Positions 1-8,496 are shown, numbered from the stretch's first letter. The stretch: 51,895 nucleotides of DNA from Myxococcota bacterium (GCA_039030075.1 JBCCEW010000014.1:1-51895), one strand, 5' to 3'. The notes: generated by a model from the sequence alone, not told the origin. Translations and numbers: made by a program.

Positions 1-914
1 GGCTGCTCCTGGGCGACCCAGTGGGTTCCCGAATCGAGCTCGAGCAGTTCGCCAGCGTCGAGGAAGCCCAAGCTCAGCCGCGTCACCTCCTCCATGAAGT
101 AGACATCGTCGGGGGGAAGCACGATGAGAACTGGCAGGGTGATGCGGCCCGAGCCTTCGTAGGGCCATGCGCTGGCGCGCGGTGGGGCCGTCATCGAGTG
201 CGCCGCGCCGTCCCACGCGGAACGCAGCAGATCGAACTCCGTCTCCGAGAAGGTGCCCGGCGCGGACGTCGCGCGCAGATTGCTCGTCAGCAGCCACCAG
301 TTGGCGACGCGAGCCGAGTAGGCCGGGAGCCATGGGATCCGCATGAAGGTCCGGTGCCACGAGACCTCGTCGACCTCGCCCTCGAAGCGGCTGTAGGCGA
401 GCGGGTGTGGCACCGAGACGACGGCATAGCTGCGTACGCGATCCGGATGCTCGAGCACTACGCGCCAGCCCACGCCGCCGCCCACGTCCTGCGCCGCCAG
501 ATGAACACTCTCCAGGCCGAGCGCATCGATCAAGCCGATCACGTCGCCGACGCGACGATCGAGCCGATAGGCCTCGGCATCCGCGGGCTTGTCCGAGCGG
601 TTGTAGCCCCGTTGGTCCGGGACGATGACGCGAAAGCCCGCCTTCGCGAGGACGGCCATCGGCCCGCGCCAGGCGTACCAGAACTCCGGGAAGCCGTGCA
701 GCAGGACGACGGGAGGTCCTTCAGCGGGTCCGGCGAACACGACGTGGAGGCTGACGTCTCCGACGTCGACCTGCTGTCTCTCGAGCTCGATCCCGAGCTC
801 CGCGCGCGCCGCCTCGACCGCATCGCGCTCGGGCTGGTTCCCGGACACGTGGCCGAGAACGAGTACAGCCGCGAGAACGATGACCAGTACCGACGCGATT
901 CGCATCGTCGCCAT
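1..914 (-). CDS. alpha/beta hydrolase, epoxide-hydrolase-like (partial, 3' end outside window)
   Basis: The gene runs off the left edge; 304 codons are visible from the ATG at 914. The N-terminus (MATMRIASVLVIVLAAVLVL) is hydrophobic and looks like a signal peptide or membrane anchor. The oxyanion-hole motif HGFPEFWYAWR is followed by VPDQRGYNRSDKP, both typical of epoxide hydrolases and haloalkane dehalogenases. The nucleophile elbow reads AAQDVGGG, with Asp in place of the Ser of esterases, and a late GTHW supplies the probable catalytic His. The family opens epoxides or removes halogens through an Asp-ester intermediate; the substrate here is unknown. A second in-frame ATG lies at 905. No clear Shine-Dalgarno is seen. 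The family call is firm, the reaction is inferred. Confidence 0.85.
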   Translation of the reverse strand, partial: MATMRIASVLVIVLAAVLVLGHVSGNQPERDAVEAARAELGIELERQQVDVGDVSLHVVFAGPAEGPPVVLLHGFPEFWYAWRGPMAVLAKAGFRVIVPDQRGYNRSDKPADAEAYRLDRRVGDVIGLIDALGLESVHLAAQDVGGGVGWRVVLEHPDRVRSYAVVSVPHPLAYSRFEGEVDEVSWHRTFMRIPWLPAYSARVANWWLLTSNLRATSAPGTFSETEFDLLRSAWDGAAHSMTAPPRASAWPYEGSGRITLPVLIVLPPDDVYFMEEVTRLSLGFLDAGELLELDSGTHWVAQEQ

Positions 915-976
915 TCTGACAGAAGCCAGGCAGGGGTTGGGACGATGCCCACTTGGCCAATTGGCGAGATCACGAA

Positions 977-1053
977 TGGCGGGGCGGACGGGACTCGAAC
1001 CCGCAACTTCCGGCGTGACAGGCCGGTGCTCTAACCAATTGAACTACCGCCCC
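977..1053 (-). tRNA. tRNA-Asp (GTC anticodon)
   Basis: The minus strand folds into a full cloverleaf. The acceptor GGGGCGG pairs with CCGCCCC, the anticodon loop is CTGTCAC with GTC, the T-arm contains GGTTCGAGTCC, and G plus a genomically encoded CCA ends the gene at 977. It stands alone between the hydrolase and the SCP2 gene. Confidence 0.96.
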
Positions 1054-1220
1054 AGACCATCCTGTTCCCCGGGCCGGAATCCCAGCGCGGGCCCACGGAA
1101 GTAGCAAAAGACGGCCCCTCAAGACAGGGGCCCCGTGGAATTCCGGTTTCGGTACGGGCCTCTGGCGGCTTGAGCCCGCTGCCGGGCCGCCGCTCCGGCA
1201 GGTGCCGAGGGGCGACCCCG

Positions 1221-1874
1221 CTACCCGGGCAGGAAGCCCTGGACCCCCGAGACCTGCATCTGGGCCGCCTGGATCTGGAGCAGCAGGGTCATGTCGCCGA
1301 TCACCCGGATCCGGCCATCCATCCAGGCCTCCATGGGGTGAAGCTGCCCCGCGACGATCTGATCGAGGTCGAGGTCGGTCATGCGCACCGTGGCGGTCGG
1401 CTCGTCCTCGATGTCGCCGGCCCCGAGCTGGACGTCGACGTGCCACTCACCGAGACCATCGGCGATCGCCACGCGCACGCGGCCCCGGATCTCGGAAAGC
1501 GCCTCGAGCATCTTCCCGGCCGACGCGGCACCCAGCACCGAGAGCTTCTCGGCATCGGCCGAGCCCGGCTCGAAGAGCACCGAGATCGCCTTGCCCACGT
1601 GGCTGCCGCGGCCTTCCCAGAGCGCGTCACGCCAGTCACCGACGGCCAGGATGAGCGTGTGAGCGGCCTCGAGCCGGGACCCGGCGTCGACCGACGCCTT
1701 GCCCGCGTCGAGCCGGAGCCGCCATTCGCCACCGCCCTCCCCTTCGAGTCGCAGGCCCAGGAGGGCGTTCAGCCCCTCGGTGCCGGCAGGCGGAGGCAAC
1801 TCGGCGAAAGCCGGCGCCAGGTACTGCTCCAGGAACTCGGCGGGAGCGAGGGGTTTCGGCGGAAAGGTGGGCAT
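1221..1874 (-). CDS. SCP2 sterol-binding domain protein
   Basis: This 217-aa protein has no signal peptide, so it should be cytoplasmic. The C-terminal half (TVRMTDLDLDQIVAGQLHP, then AWMDGRIRVIGDM) matches the end of SCP2/sterol-carrier domains, where the 'G.i...Gd...' strand and helix line the lipid-binding tunnel. Such proteins bind acyl-CoAs or other lipids; no ligand can be named. It is divergent from hisI with about 100 bp between starts. A minus-strand TAGACT 27 nt upstream of the ATG and an AGGA before it may be the -10 box and ribosome site. The domain call is good; the cellular role is unknown. Confidence 0.75.
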   Translation of the reverse strand: MPTFPPKPLAPAEFLEQYLAPAFAELPPPAGTEGLNALLGLRLEGEGGGEWRLRLDAGKASVDAGSRLEAAHTLILAVGDWRDALWEGRGSHVGKAISVLFEPGSADAEKLSVLGAASAGKMLEALSEIRGRVRVAIADGLGEWHVDVQLGAGDIEDEPTATVRMTDLDLDQIVAGQLHPMEAWMDGRIRVIGDMTLLLQIQAAQMQVSGVQGFLPG

Positions 1875-1971
1875 GCGTCGGTTGGAATCCTGGCGGGCGC
1901 GAGTCTAACCGAGAGTGGCGCCCTCGCCGCCGAAGCGGATTATCCTCCCGCCGGAGCGAGAGGAGACCCGG

Positions 1972-2385
1972 ATGGCCGACGACAACGCACTGGAAGAAGG
2001 CACCCAGCTCACCCTCGAATGGGAGAAGCTCGCGAAAGTCGGCCAGGGCAGCCACCCCGTCGTGCCCGTGGTACTGCAGCACGCCGAGACCGGGGAGGTG
2101 CTCTATGTCGCCTACGCCAACCGGGAGGCCCTCGCCGAGACGCTCAAGAAGCGCGAGGCCGTGCTGTGGAGCACCTCGCGCAACGAGATCTGGCACAAGG
2201 GTGCCACCTCGGGCGATGTCCTCGATCTCGAGGAGGTGCGGGTCAACTGTGAGCAGAACTCGCTCCTCTACCGAGTGATCCCACGGACCGGCGGCGCCTG
2301 CCACACGAAGAACGCCGCGGGCCAGGCGCGCACCACCTGCTACTACCGGCGCGTGATGAACGAGGACGCGATCGAGTTTCTCTAG
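1972..2385 (+). CDS. hisI: phosphoribosyl-AMP cyclohydrolase
   Basis: HisI opens the adenine ring of phosphoribosyl-AMP, the third step of histidine biosynthesis, in the cytoplasm. The 137-aa protein has the usual length of a stand-alone HisI, without a HisE domain. Family signatures seen are the LWSTSRNEIWHKGATSGD segment and the late VNCEQNSLLYRV followed by GACHTKN, whose Cys and His residues bind zinc. The ATG at 1972 is chosen because GAGGAG lies 8-13 nt before it; a TATCCT at 1941-1946 could be its -10 box. No other his genes are in view. Its stop overlaps the convergent lnt stop: both use the same CTAG. Confidence 0.95.
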   Translation: MADDNALEEGTQLTLEWEKLAKVGQGSHPVVPVVLQHAETGEVLYVAYANREALAETLKKREAVLWSTSRNEIWHKGATSGDVLDLEEVRVNCEQNSLLYRVIPRTGGACHTKNAAGQARTTCYYRRVMNEDAIEFL

Positions 2386-3908
2386 GCGGCGCGCTGGCGG
2401 CGAGCCCACCCGAGGGCGATGCCGACCGCGACGAGCCCCAGCACGGGCGCATCGCCGAATCGCGCGTAGACGGTTTGCCCGTCGCGGGGCCACACGTCAC
2501 TCACGACGAGCGCCTCGCGGAGCACGCCGGTCTCTTGGATGACACGGCCTGCCGGGTCGACGATCGCGCTGATCCCACTGTTGGTCGCGCGTACGAGCCA
2601 GCGCCGATGTTCGATCGCGCGCAGTCGCGCCAGCCCCAGGTGGAAGTGGGGCTCGGCGGTATCACCGAACCAGGCATCGTTTGCGAGGGTCACCAGCAGG
2701 TGCGGGTCGGTGGCGTTCACGAGCCGGCGCACGAAGTCCGGGCGGATCGCCTCGTAGCAGAGCGGGACCGCGAACCGCAGGTCACCGAGCCGAAGCGCCG
2801 TGAGCGCATCCCCGGCCCGGAAGCGCTGGGCGTGGGGAAACCAGCCTTCGGGCCACGGAACCACCCCGCCCGCGAGCGCGCGCTCCGCCACCGGGATCAG
2901 CAGATGCTTGTCGTAGACGTCGCGGATCGTGCCGTCCGCCGGGACGAGAAAGGCCGAGTTCGCCGTGACCCGTCGGCCGTCGACCTCGAAGAGCGACGTT
3001 CCACCGAAGAGCAGCGGCACCTCCAGACCGTCGCGCAGGATCTGAGCGTCGAGAGGAAGCGGGCGCCGCAGGGCGTGGGGGTAGGCGGTCTCGGGCCAAA
3101 CCACGAGATCGACCGGTCCCACCGCAAGGACGGCGCGACTCAGCTCGACGTGGGCGCGATGCGCCCGAGCCCGCCGCGCGCGTTTCTCCCGCACGTCGAG
3201 ATTCGCCTGAACGATGCCCACCCGTAGCGGCTCACCGGAGCCGCCGGACGCCTCGACCCCGCCCATCCTCCAAGCGCCGTAGGCGGACATCAGGAGCAGG
3301 AGTGCGCCAAGCGCCGCCACGCCGCGCGCCCGGCTCCACCCGCGTTCTGGAATCCAGAATGACGCGATGGCGGCGTTCGCCGCGAGCACCCACACGCTGA
3401 GCAGCAGCGGCCCGCCCAGGTCGGCGCTCTGGGCCCACAGCGGAAACCCGATCAGCGCACTGCCCGCCTGGGTCCCGAAGAACTGGGGCACGGACCATTC
3501 GATCGCGACCCAGGGCAGTGCCGCCGCCCACGAGGCGACGCCTCTCTGACGCAGCACCGCGAAGAGCCCGGCGGCCAGCGCATACGAAGCGGCGAACCAC
3601 GCTCCGTTCGCGATCCACAGCGTCGCCCCCAGCGTGCGGTTGCCTTCGAGGAAGACTTCGAAGAGCTGCCCCAGCCAGGGCGTCCCGACGCCGTAGGCCG
3701 CGGCGCCGAAGGCGAAACCCAAGCCCACCGCGTCGCGCGTGCGCGCGCGCCGGAGCGCCCACCACAGGGGAACCCAGCAGACGAGAGCCAGGGGCCAGGC
3801 CCCGAGGCCCGGCTGAGAGGCCGCGAAGCCGGCACCCCCCGCGAGTGCGACCCCAATGCGGAGAGGGGTCCGCAGGGCGGTCAGGACTCGGGGTGCGCCG
3901 TCTGACAC
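2382..3908 (-). CDS. lnt: apolipoprotein N-acyltransferase
   Basis: Lnt adds the third acyl chain to the N-terminal Cys of lipoproteins in the inner membrane, so the cell should have an outer membrane with Lol-type sorting. The 508-aa product has six or more hydrophobic segments in residues 17-210, then a nitrilase domain. The catalytic triad is visible: Glu273 in VVWPETAYP, Lys334 in YDKHLLIPVAE and Cys384 in VPLCYEAI. The GTG at 3908 is the only reasonable start and overlaps the end of the ankyrin gene by 28 nt, so the two are probably co-transcribed. Several lipoproteins in this window are likely substrates. Confidence 0.93.
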   Translation of the reverse strand: MSDGAPRVLTALRTPLRIGVALAGGAGFAASQPGLGAWPLALVCWVPLWWALRRARTRDAVGLGFAFGAAAYGVGTPWLGQLFEVFLEGNRTLGATLWIANGAWFAASYALAAGLFAVLRQRGVASWAAALPWVAIEWSVPQFFGTQAGSALIGFPLWAQSADLGGPLLLSVWVLAANAAIASFWIPERGWSRARGVAALGALLLLMSAYGAWRMGGVEASGGSGEPLRVGIVQANLDVREKRARRARAHRAHVELSRAVLAVGPVDLVVWPETAYPHALRRPLPLDAQILRDGLEVPLLFGGTSLFEVDGRRVTANSAFLVPADGTIRDVYDKHLLIPVAERALAGGVVPWPEGWFPHAQRFRAGDALTALRLGDLRFAVPLCYEAIRPDFVRRLVNATDPHLLVTLANDAWFGDTAEPHFHLGLARLRAIEHRRWLVRATNSGISAIVDPAGRVIQETGVLREALVVSDVWPRDGQTVYARFGDAPVLGLVAVGIALGWARRQRAA

Positions 3909-4618
3909 GCGGGCGTCCCGAGCCTCGCTCGGTCGCGCGCGGAGCGTCCCTTCCGGTCGACCAGAGTGGGGTCCGCGCCCAGTTCGAGCAGCACCCGGGC
4001 TGCAGCATCCGCGTTCTTGATGCAGGCGCCGATCAGCGGTGTCTCGTCGTGTCGCCCGCGCACATCGAGGTTCGCTCCGCGCCCGTGGAGAAAGCGGATC
4101 ACCTCCGGGTGGTTCCACAACGCGGCGTAGTAGAGCGGCGTGCGCCCGAGGTCGTCGACACCGTCGACCTCCGCGCCGGCTTCGACGAGGTAGGTGACGA
4201 GATCCAGATCGCCGTGGCTCGCCGCGTAGGAGAGCGGCGTGCGCCCACTGACGTCGGCCTCGTCCACCCGGGCGCCGGCGCCCTGGAGCACCCGCGCGAG
4301 TTCGAGCGACTCGGCATCGCGCACGGCGAGCAGGAAGGCCGAGCGTTCGAGCTCGTCCTGGGTGTGGACGCTCACCCCGAGCTCCAAGGCGCGCTCCACA
4401 GTCGGACGATCGCCGGTACGTACCGCGTGCAAGAGCCGCTGCTCGCGCGTAAAGGGCTCGGGTTCCCGCACGTCGCCGATCCCCATCACGCGGTTCACGT
4501 TGCCGGGGCCCGGCACGGGAGCGTTCGGGTGCAGGTCTTCCTCGCTCCCCTGCCCCGCTCCGGGCAGGAGCAGGAGCGTGCCCCACACCACCCAACGCTT
4601 CGCGCTCGGCCTTCGCAT
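3881..4618 (-). CDS. exported ankyrin-repeat protein
   Basis: The 245-aa protein begins with basic residues and a hydrophobic stretch (RWVVWGTLLLLPGAGQG), a likely signal peptide ending near residue 25. About five ankyrin repeats follow, with clear RTPLSYAASHGDLDLV and RTPLYYAALWNHPEVI units; ankyrin repeats bind other proteins. The ATG at 4618 is preferred over the in-frame GTG at 4636. TAAGAT lies at 4629-4624 on the minus strand, five bases before the ATG, so the message may be leaderless; choosing GTG would place the -10 box inside the gene. It overlaps lnt by 28 nt. The partner and function are unknown. Confidence 0.83.
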   Translation of the reverse strand: MRRPSAKRWVVWGTLLLLPGAGQGSEEDLHPNAPVPGPGNVNRVMGIGDVREPEPFTREQRLLHAVRTGDRPTVERALELGVSVHTQDELERSAFLLAVRDAESLELARVLQGAGARVDEADVSGRTPLSYAASHGDLDLVTYLVEAGAEVDGVDDLGRTPLYYAALWNHPEVIRFLHGRGANLDVRGRHDETPLIGACIKNADAAARVLLELGADPTLVDRKGRSARDRARLGTPACQTAHPES

Positions 4619-4623
4619 TCCCG

Positions 4624-4629
4624 ATCTTA
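4624..4629 (-). promoter_or_regulatory. -10 box for a leaderless ankyrin mRNA
   Basis: TAAGAT on the minus strand ends five bases before the ATG at 4618. No purine-rich ribosome site fits between. Spacing matches other TANNNT-N5-7-start cases in this window. Confidence 0.5.
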
Positions 4630-4754
4630 TGCCCACTTCGCCTCCGAAGACCAGCCGAGGGCACCCGCGAGCAAGGCGGAGCGCCCCGAGCGAAGCGGAG
4701 CGCCGGCACTCGAGCCGACGCTCCGCAGACGCTCTGACGGAAGCGTTGCCTCGA

Positions 4755-6068
4755 CTATTCGCCGAGGATGGCGTCGTTGATCAACGGCGCCACGATCTGC
4801 ATGCCCGGGTCTTCGTTGTTGTAGTTGTTCTGGGGCTCGACCCACCGGATCACGGACCCGTTGTCCACCCAGGCGTCGAAGAACTTGTCGAAGCCGTACT
4901 GGGCGACGCCGCCCGGGCACTTCCAGCTCTGGCTCCAGGGCCACTGCCAGAACTCCCACCACTTCTTCTTGCGAATCGTCGGGCACGAGTGGCTCCCGAT
5001 GAACGTGATGATCGACGAGCAGTGGCTGTCGTTGATCGGCCGGTGCCACGGGATGTGGTAGCTGAAGTTCGGGTGATCGTTCATCTCGTCGATCAGGTTG
5101 TCCTGGTCTTCGCGCCACTTCGCCAGGATGGTCGCCTGGGTCTGGTTCGGGAAGAACCGCTCGTAGGAGAACCGCGAGAAGTTGAAGTCACTCGAGTAGC
5201 CCGTGTAGGCGAGCTGATCGTTCGGGAACTCGATGGCCACCATGTCCGTCGCGCTGCCGAAATCGTTCGTGTCGAAAGTCGCCGGCAGCTCGGCGAACAC
5301 CGTGTCCAGGTCCCACGCCACGGCGATCGTGTCGTGGAGCTGGCGCGAGTTGAAGCTGGCGTTCGGCGCGGGGAAGAGCGGCCCCGAGTCGTTCAGCATC
5401 AGCCCCTCGCTCGGATCGAGCGTGGTCCGTGCCTCGTAGTAGGCCGCGGCCGTGGCCACGCCGCCCGCGCTGAACCCGGATACCAGCAGCTTGTCGATGT
5501 TCGGGAATACGCCAGCCAGGTGATTCACCGCCGCCCGGGTGTTGTTGAAACCGACGTGGCGGAAGGTGATCGGCGGGTTCTGCCCCGACGGATCCACGTA
5601 GGTCTGGACGTTGTTGCCCACGTGCACGTCACCCGTGCAGTACGGCATGAACACGACGTCCCATCCCTGGGTCGCGATCGGATCGATCGAGCGGAACGGC
5701 AGTCCGGGATCGGCGCCGTTCACGATCGGCGACACGAAGCGTGGCGCGAACTGGGTGATGTAGTCGTCCGGGATCCCGTTCGGGTTGGCCGCGCCCAGGA
5801 TACCCAGCTCACCGCTGCAGGACGGGTAGTCCCAGCAGGCCCCGCCGCCCTCGAAGTACAGCAGGAGGTCGTCGGAGTTCGGGTTGTCGTACACGAAGAA
5901 CTTGTACTGCGAGCCGTCACTGCAGAACGTTCCCGGCAACTCGACCCGCTGCCACGGATAGTCGTTGCCGCCATTGACGACGTCCTCGATTCCGATGCCC
6001 TGAGCGGCACCGCCCAGGCACAACAGCCACGCCGTCAAAACGATCGATCGGAAACCGATGCTTCGCAT
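4755..6068 (-). CDS. secreted pectinacetylesterase/Notum-family hydrolase
   Basis: The 437-aa protein has a signal peptide (about residues 1-24, ending GGAAQG). It carries the three blocks of the pectinacetylesterase family: an oxyanion motif FEGGGACWD, then PYCTGDVHVGN, then the nucleophile motif SGFSAGGVAT. The expected Asp and His follow (NDSG, and NDSHCSS near residue 350). Family members remove acetyl or acyl esters from polysaccharides or lipidated proteins; the natural substrate here cannot be told. The start at 6068 is set by a strong GGAGGGGGAGAGC directly upstream; an in-frame start at 6182 would lack both signal peptide and ribosome site. Paired Cys residues suggest disulfides outside the cytoplasm. 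Confidence 0.82.
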   Translation of the reverse strand: MRSIGFRSIVLTAWLLCLGGAAQGIGIEDVVNGGNDYPWQRVELPGTFCSDGSQYKFFVYDNPNSDDLLLYFEGGGACWDYPSCSGELGILGAANPNGIPDDYITQFAPRFVSPIVNGADPGLPFRSIDPIATQGWDVVFMPYCTGDVHVGNNVQTYVDPSGQNPPITFRHVGFNNTRAAVNHLAGVFPNIDKLLVSGFSAGGVATAAAYYEARTTLDPSEGLMLNDSGPLFPAPNASFNSRQLHDTIAVAWDLDTVFAELPATFDTNDFGSATDMVAIEFPNDQLAYTGYSSDFNFSRFSYERFFPNQTQATILAKWREDQDNLIDEMNDHPNFSYHIPWHRPINDSHCSSIITFIGSHSCPTIRKKKWWEFWQWPWSQSWKCPGGVAQYGFDKFFDAWVDNGSVIRWVEPQNNYNNEDPGMQIVAPLINDAILGE

Positions 6069-6288
6069 GCTCTCCCCCTCCGCGCGATGCAAGCACATCG
6101 CGCGATTCGTTCCGTTGCGGTCCTCGTTGGGTCCGCGCAGGCTGGGGTTCGAGCGTTCCACCTCGGGCCAACCCCGGCGCACGCGAACGGCCTCACCCTA
6201 TCACCCAAAGCTGAACGTGATTCAGAAAACTGAGAGTCATCTTCCACGAAATCACGCCAGACGACCGATTTCGGTGACTCGTAGTCGC
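6069..6288. other. AT-richer intergenic region with inverted repeats
   Basis: This gap holds the presumed promoter of the pectinacetylesterase-like gene and the end of the gene to its right. It is less GC-rich than its surroundings. Short perfect inverted repeats are visible: CGTGATT at 6216 with AATCACG at 6250, and CGAAATC at 6247 with GATTTCG at 6267. They could be an operator or a weak terminator. No open reading frame here looks real. Confidence 0.4.
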
Positions 6289-7014
6289 TCAATCTGAATC
6301 GAGTTCTGGTTTTGACAGGGTGCGTGACTCTGCGAAGGCGGCTTCGTCCGCCAGCCACTGGTCGCGTAACGCGGCGTGTCGTTCGCGCCGTTCCAACGCT
6401 TCGGACAGGCGACGCGGCAGCTCTTCCAGACGCGCCAGATGCAGCGTGCGCGCGAGCTCCAACAGGCCCTTGTCGCGCGGTGGCAACACGTCGCCGTATC
6501 GCTCGAGGGCGAGATCGGTGAACGCAACGTAGTCGCTCGAGATCCGGTTGCGTTCGCCATAGAACGCGCGGACTTCGGATTCGCTCGCGGTGTTCGACAT
6601 CACCTTGCCGAGTTCTCGGTTCCAGCGCTCGCGCGTCGCTTCCCGCTCCGCCAGGACGCGCGCGTCATCGGTGGGAACCGCGAGCTCCCAGAACGCGTTG
6701 TCCGGGAGTTCCTGACGCAGATCCTCGAGGTCCACGCGAGCCCAGGCCCAGGCCGGATCGTCCGCCGGAAACCAGTCCGACCAGGCCGACGGCGCATCTT
6801 CGGGGGGAACCGGCAGCGGGTCCTCAGGAGTGCGCGCCTCGGCGGCGGCGACATCGGGGGCCGGCGCGGCGCTCTCGCGCGCAGCTGTGGGCTCCGGCCC
6901 AGGGCGGGGCGGATCGCTCCGGAAGAAGACGAACAGGCCAACGACCACGCCGAGGAGGCCCAAGCCCCAGATCCACGGGATGCCTCGACCTGCTGCGTCC
7001 TTCGGGTCCGACAC
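6289..7014 (-). CDS. membrane-anchored coiled-coil protein of unknown function
   Basis: I do not recognise this 241-aa protein. After a short basic N-terminus there is one membrane segment (IPWIWGLGLLGVVVGLFVFF, about residues 11-30), then a Pro/Ala-rich linker to about residue 80, then a helical, charged domain rich in Glu, Arg and Leu with likely coiled coil. The helical part should face the periplasm. The GTG at 7014 is favoured: TATGGT lies at 7026-7021 on the minus strand, six bases before it. An ATG at 7029 would overlap that box. The gene is divergent from the TetR regulator 62 bp away, which may control it. Confidence 0.7.
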   Translation of the reverse strand: MSDPKDAAGRGIPWIWGLGLLGVVVGLFVFFRSDPPRPGPEPTAARESAAPAPDVAAAEARTPEDPLPVPPEDAPSAWSDWFPADDPAWAWARVDLEDLRQELPDNAFWELAVPTDDARVLAEREATRERWNRELGKVMSNTASESEVRAFYGERNRISSDYVAFTDLALERYGDVLPPRDKGLLELARTLHLARLEELPRRLSEALERRERHAALRDQWLADEAAFAESRTLSKPELDSD

Positions 7015-7020
7015 GCGGCC

Positions 7021-7026
7021 ACCATA
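7021..7026 (-). promoter_or_regulatory. -10 box for a leaderless mRNA (unknown membrane protein)
   Basis: TATGGT on the minus strand, then exactly six bases (GGCCGC), then GTG at 7014. No Shine-Dalgarno is present. Confidence 0.5.
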
Positions 7027-7064
7027 CACGACACACGCCCCGCCGCGGCCCCGATCGTCCCGGC

Positions 7065-7070
7065 TACACT
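7065..7070 (+). promoter_or_regulatory. -10 box for a leaderless tetR-family mRNA
   Basis: TACACT, then six bases (TTCGAC), then the ATG at 7077. Transcription should begin at or next to the start codon. The 40 bp between this box and the divergent TATGGT box are the natural place for an operator. Confidence 0.55.
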
Positions 7071-7076
7071 TTCGAC

Positions 7077-7697
7077 ATGCCCTCTGCCCTCGCCCGCGAG
7101 CCCCGAGGCCGGCCCCGCCAAGCGCGTGCCCAGCAACGCATGGAGCGCATCCTCGATGCCGCGCGCGAGGAACTCGCGCTGCAGCCGCCCGAAGCGATCC
7201 GCGCCGACGCGATCGCCGAGCGAGCCGGCGTCCCGGTCGGATCGCTCTATCAGTACTTCGACGGCAAGAACGCCCTGCTGGCGGCGGTGGCCGAGATCAT
7301 CATGGCCGAAGCCGATGCGGCGCTGGCACAGGTGCTGTCCTCGTGCCTCGAGGTTCCCTGGCGCGATGCGGTCGACCGCATGCTCGACGCCACCTTCGAC
7401 CACTACCGCGACAGTCCACACTACCGCTCGCTCTTGCGTTCCCTGCGCAGTACGCCCGAGTTCAACGCGGTCGCCGAGGCGTCGAACCGACGCGTCGAAG
7501 AGCTTCTCGCCCTGCACCCCGGTTTCGCGCGCGCCGGCATCCCGCGCGACCAGGTGCGCGTGATCTGCCGCACCCTCGTCACTGCGAGTAACGCGCTGCA
7601 GGACCGTATGCTCTCCGAGCCCCGGGCCGAGTTCGAGATCTGGCGCGAAGAGGCCCGCCGGCTCGTGAAGGGCTACCTCTCGGTCTACCTCGGCTAG
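7077..7697 (+). CDS. TetR/AcrR-family transcriptional regulator
   Basis: The 206-aa protein has the N-terminal TetR helix-turn-helix: AQQRMERILDAAREELA, then IADAIAERAGVPVGSLYQYF-type residues at about 38-60. The variable C-terminal ligand domain spans about residues 75-200. It should be a cytoplasmic dimer that represses nearby genes until a small hydrophobic ligand binds; the ligand is unknown. The divergent membrane protein 62 bp away is a candidate target, as is the gene itself. The ATG has no ribosome site but sits six bases behind TACACT, so the mRNA is probably leaderless. Confidence 0.9.
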   Translation: MPSALAREPRGRPRQARAQQRMERILDAAREELALQPPEAIRADAIAERAGVPVGSLYQYFDGKNALLAAVAEIIMAEADAALAQVLSSCLEVPWRDAVDRMLDATFDHYRDSPHYRSLLRSLRSTPEFNAVAEASNRRVEELLALHPGFARAGIPRDQVRVICRTLVTASNALQDRMLSEPRAEFEIWREEARRLVKGYLSVYLG

Positions 7698-7823
7698 GCC
7701 CAGCACGCCTGGCGACCCTCCCGGAAGTCTCTACGGTTTTCGAGGCGAGAGACCGAAGCGAGTGGAACTCGAACCGCGCAACCGGTGACGCGCCGGACCC
7801 GCGGCCGGGCCGGAGAACCAGCG

Positions 7824-8327
7824 ATGGGCGAAGCATCCGACGACGCGAACTGGCGACGCTGTAGTTCCTGCAAGCAGCCGATCGGCTTCGACGCCACCTA
7901 CTGGACGTGCAGCGTCTCGACCTGCAACCGCAAGCGCACGGGGCTCGTCTTCTGCAAGGTGAGCTGCTGGGATGCCCACTTGCCGATCGCGCGACACCGC
8001 GAATCCTGGGCCGAGGAGCAAAAGGCCCCGAGCGCCGGGGAAGTCGCAGCGTCCCGGGACGACAGCGGCGCCAAGAAGACCGGCGGAAAACGCCGGCTCG
8101 TCCGACCTGCAACGACCGAAACCGCGAAGCCGGCCGCGAGCGACGAGGTGCTGGTCATCGCGAGCCGGCTGAAGGATTACGTGCGCGCCCAATCGGGCTA
8201 CAACACGTCCGATCGCGTCCTCGGGCCACTCTCGGATCTCGTGCGCCGCACTGTCGACGAGGCGATCCGCAACGCCCAACGAGAGGGACGCCGGACCGTC
8301 CTCGATCGCGACCTCCCGAACTCCTAG
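7824..8327 (+). CDS. zinc-finger / histone-fold fusion protein
   Basis: The 167-aa protein has two parts. Residues 13-58 carry Cys13, Cys16, Cys29, Cys34, Cys44, Cys48, His52 and His58, enough ligands for two zinc sites in a MYND/ZZ/HIT-like finger. Residues 60-105 are a basic, Ala/Lys-rich linker. Residues 109-167 read as a histone fold: helix 1 (VIASRLKDYVRAQ), a loop with GYNTSDR, the long helix 2 (VLGPLSDLVRRTVDEAIRNA), then GRRTVLDRDL, the 'R-T' and 'D.DL' pattern of archaeal and bacterial histones. Helix 3 is very short. It may bind DNA and pair through the histone fold. GGAG eight bases upstream supports the ATG at 7824. The fold is inferred by eye. Confidence 0.72.
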   Translation: MGEASDDANWRRCSSCKQPIGFDATYWTCSVSTCNRKRTGLVFCKVSCWDAHLPIARHRESWAEEQKAPSAGEVAASRDDSGAKKTGGKRRLVRPATTETAKPAASDEVLVIASRLKDYVRAQSGYNTSDRVLGPLSDLVRRTVDEAIRNAQREGRRTVLDRDLPNS

Positions 8328-8384
8328 CTTCGGCTTCGTCCCACCCGTAGAACCGTTTGGCCTGGGCGTCAACGCGAGAGAAGT

Positions 8385-8460
8385 TGGTAGGCGCGGACGG
8401 GATCGAACCGCCGACCCCCTCGGTGTAAACGAGGTGCTCTCCCAGCTGAGCTACGCGCCC
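8385..8460 (-). tRNA. tRNA-Val (TAC anticodon)
   Basis: The minus strand gives acceptor GGGCGCG pairing with CGCGCCT (one G-U), anticodon arm CCTCG-TTTACAC-CGAGG with TAC, and a T-arm with GGTTCGATCCC. A discriminator A and encoded CCA end the gene at 8385. Confidence 0.96.
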
Positions 8461-8496
8461 CAAAGTTCGACTTCGCTCGCCTGCGGCTCACGGCGC

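Noticed and set aside
4239-6233. 664-codon open frame on the plus strand
   Set aside because: Antisense to the ankyrin and pectinacetylesterase-like genes; Arg/Val-rich composition is typical of a GC-rich shadow frame.
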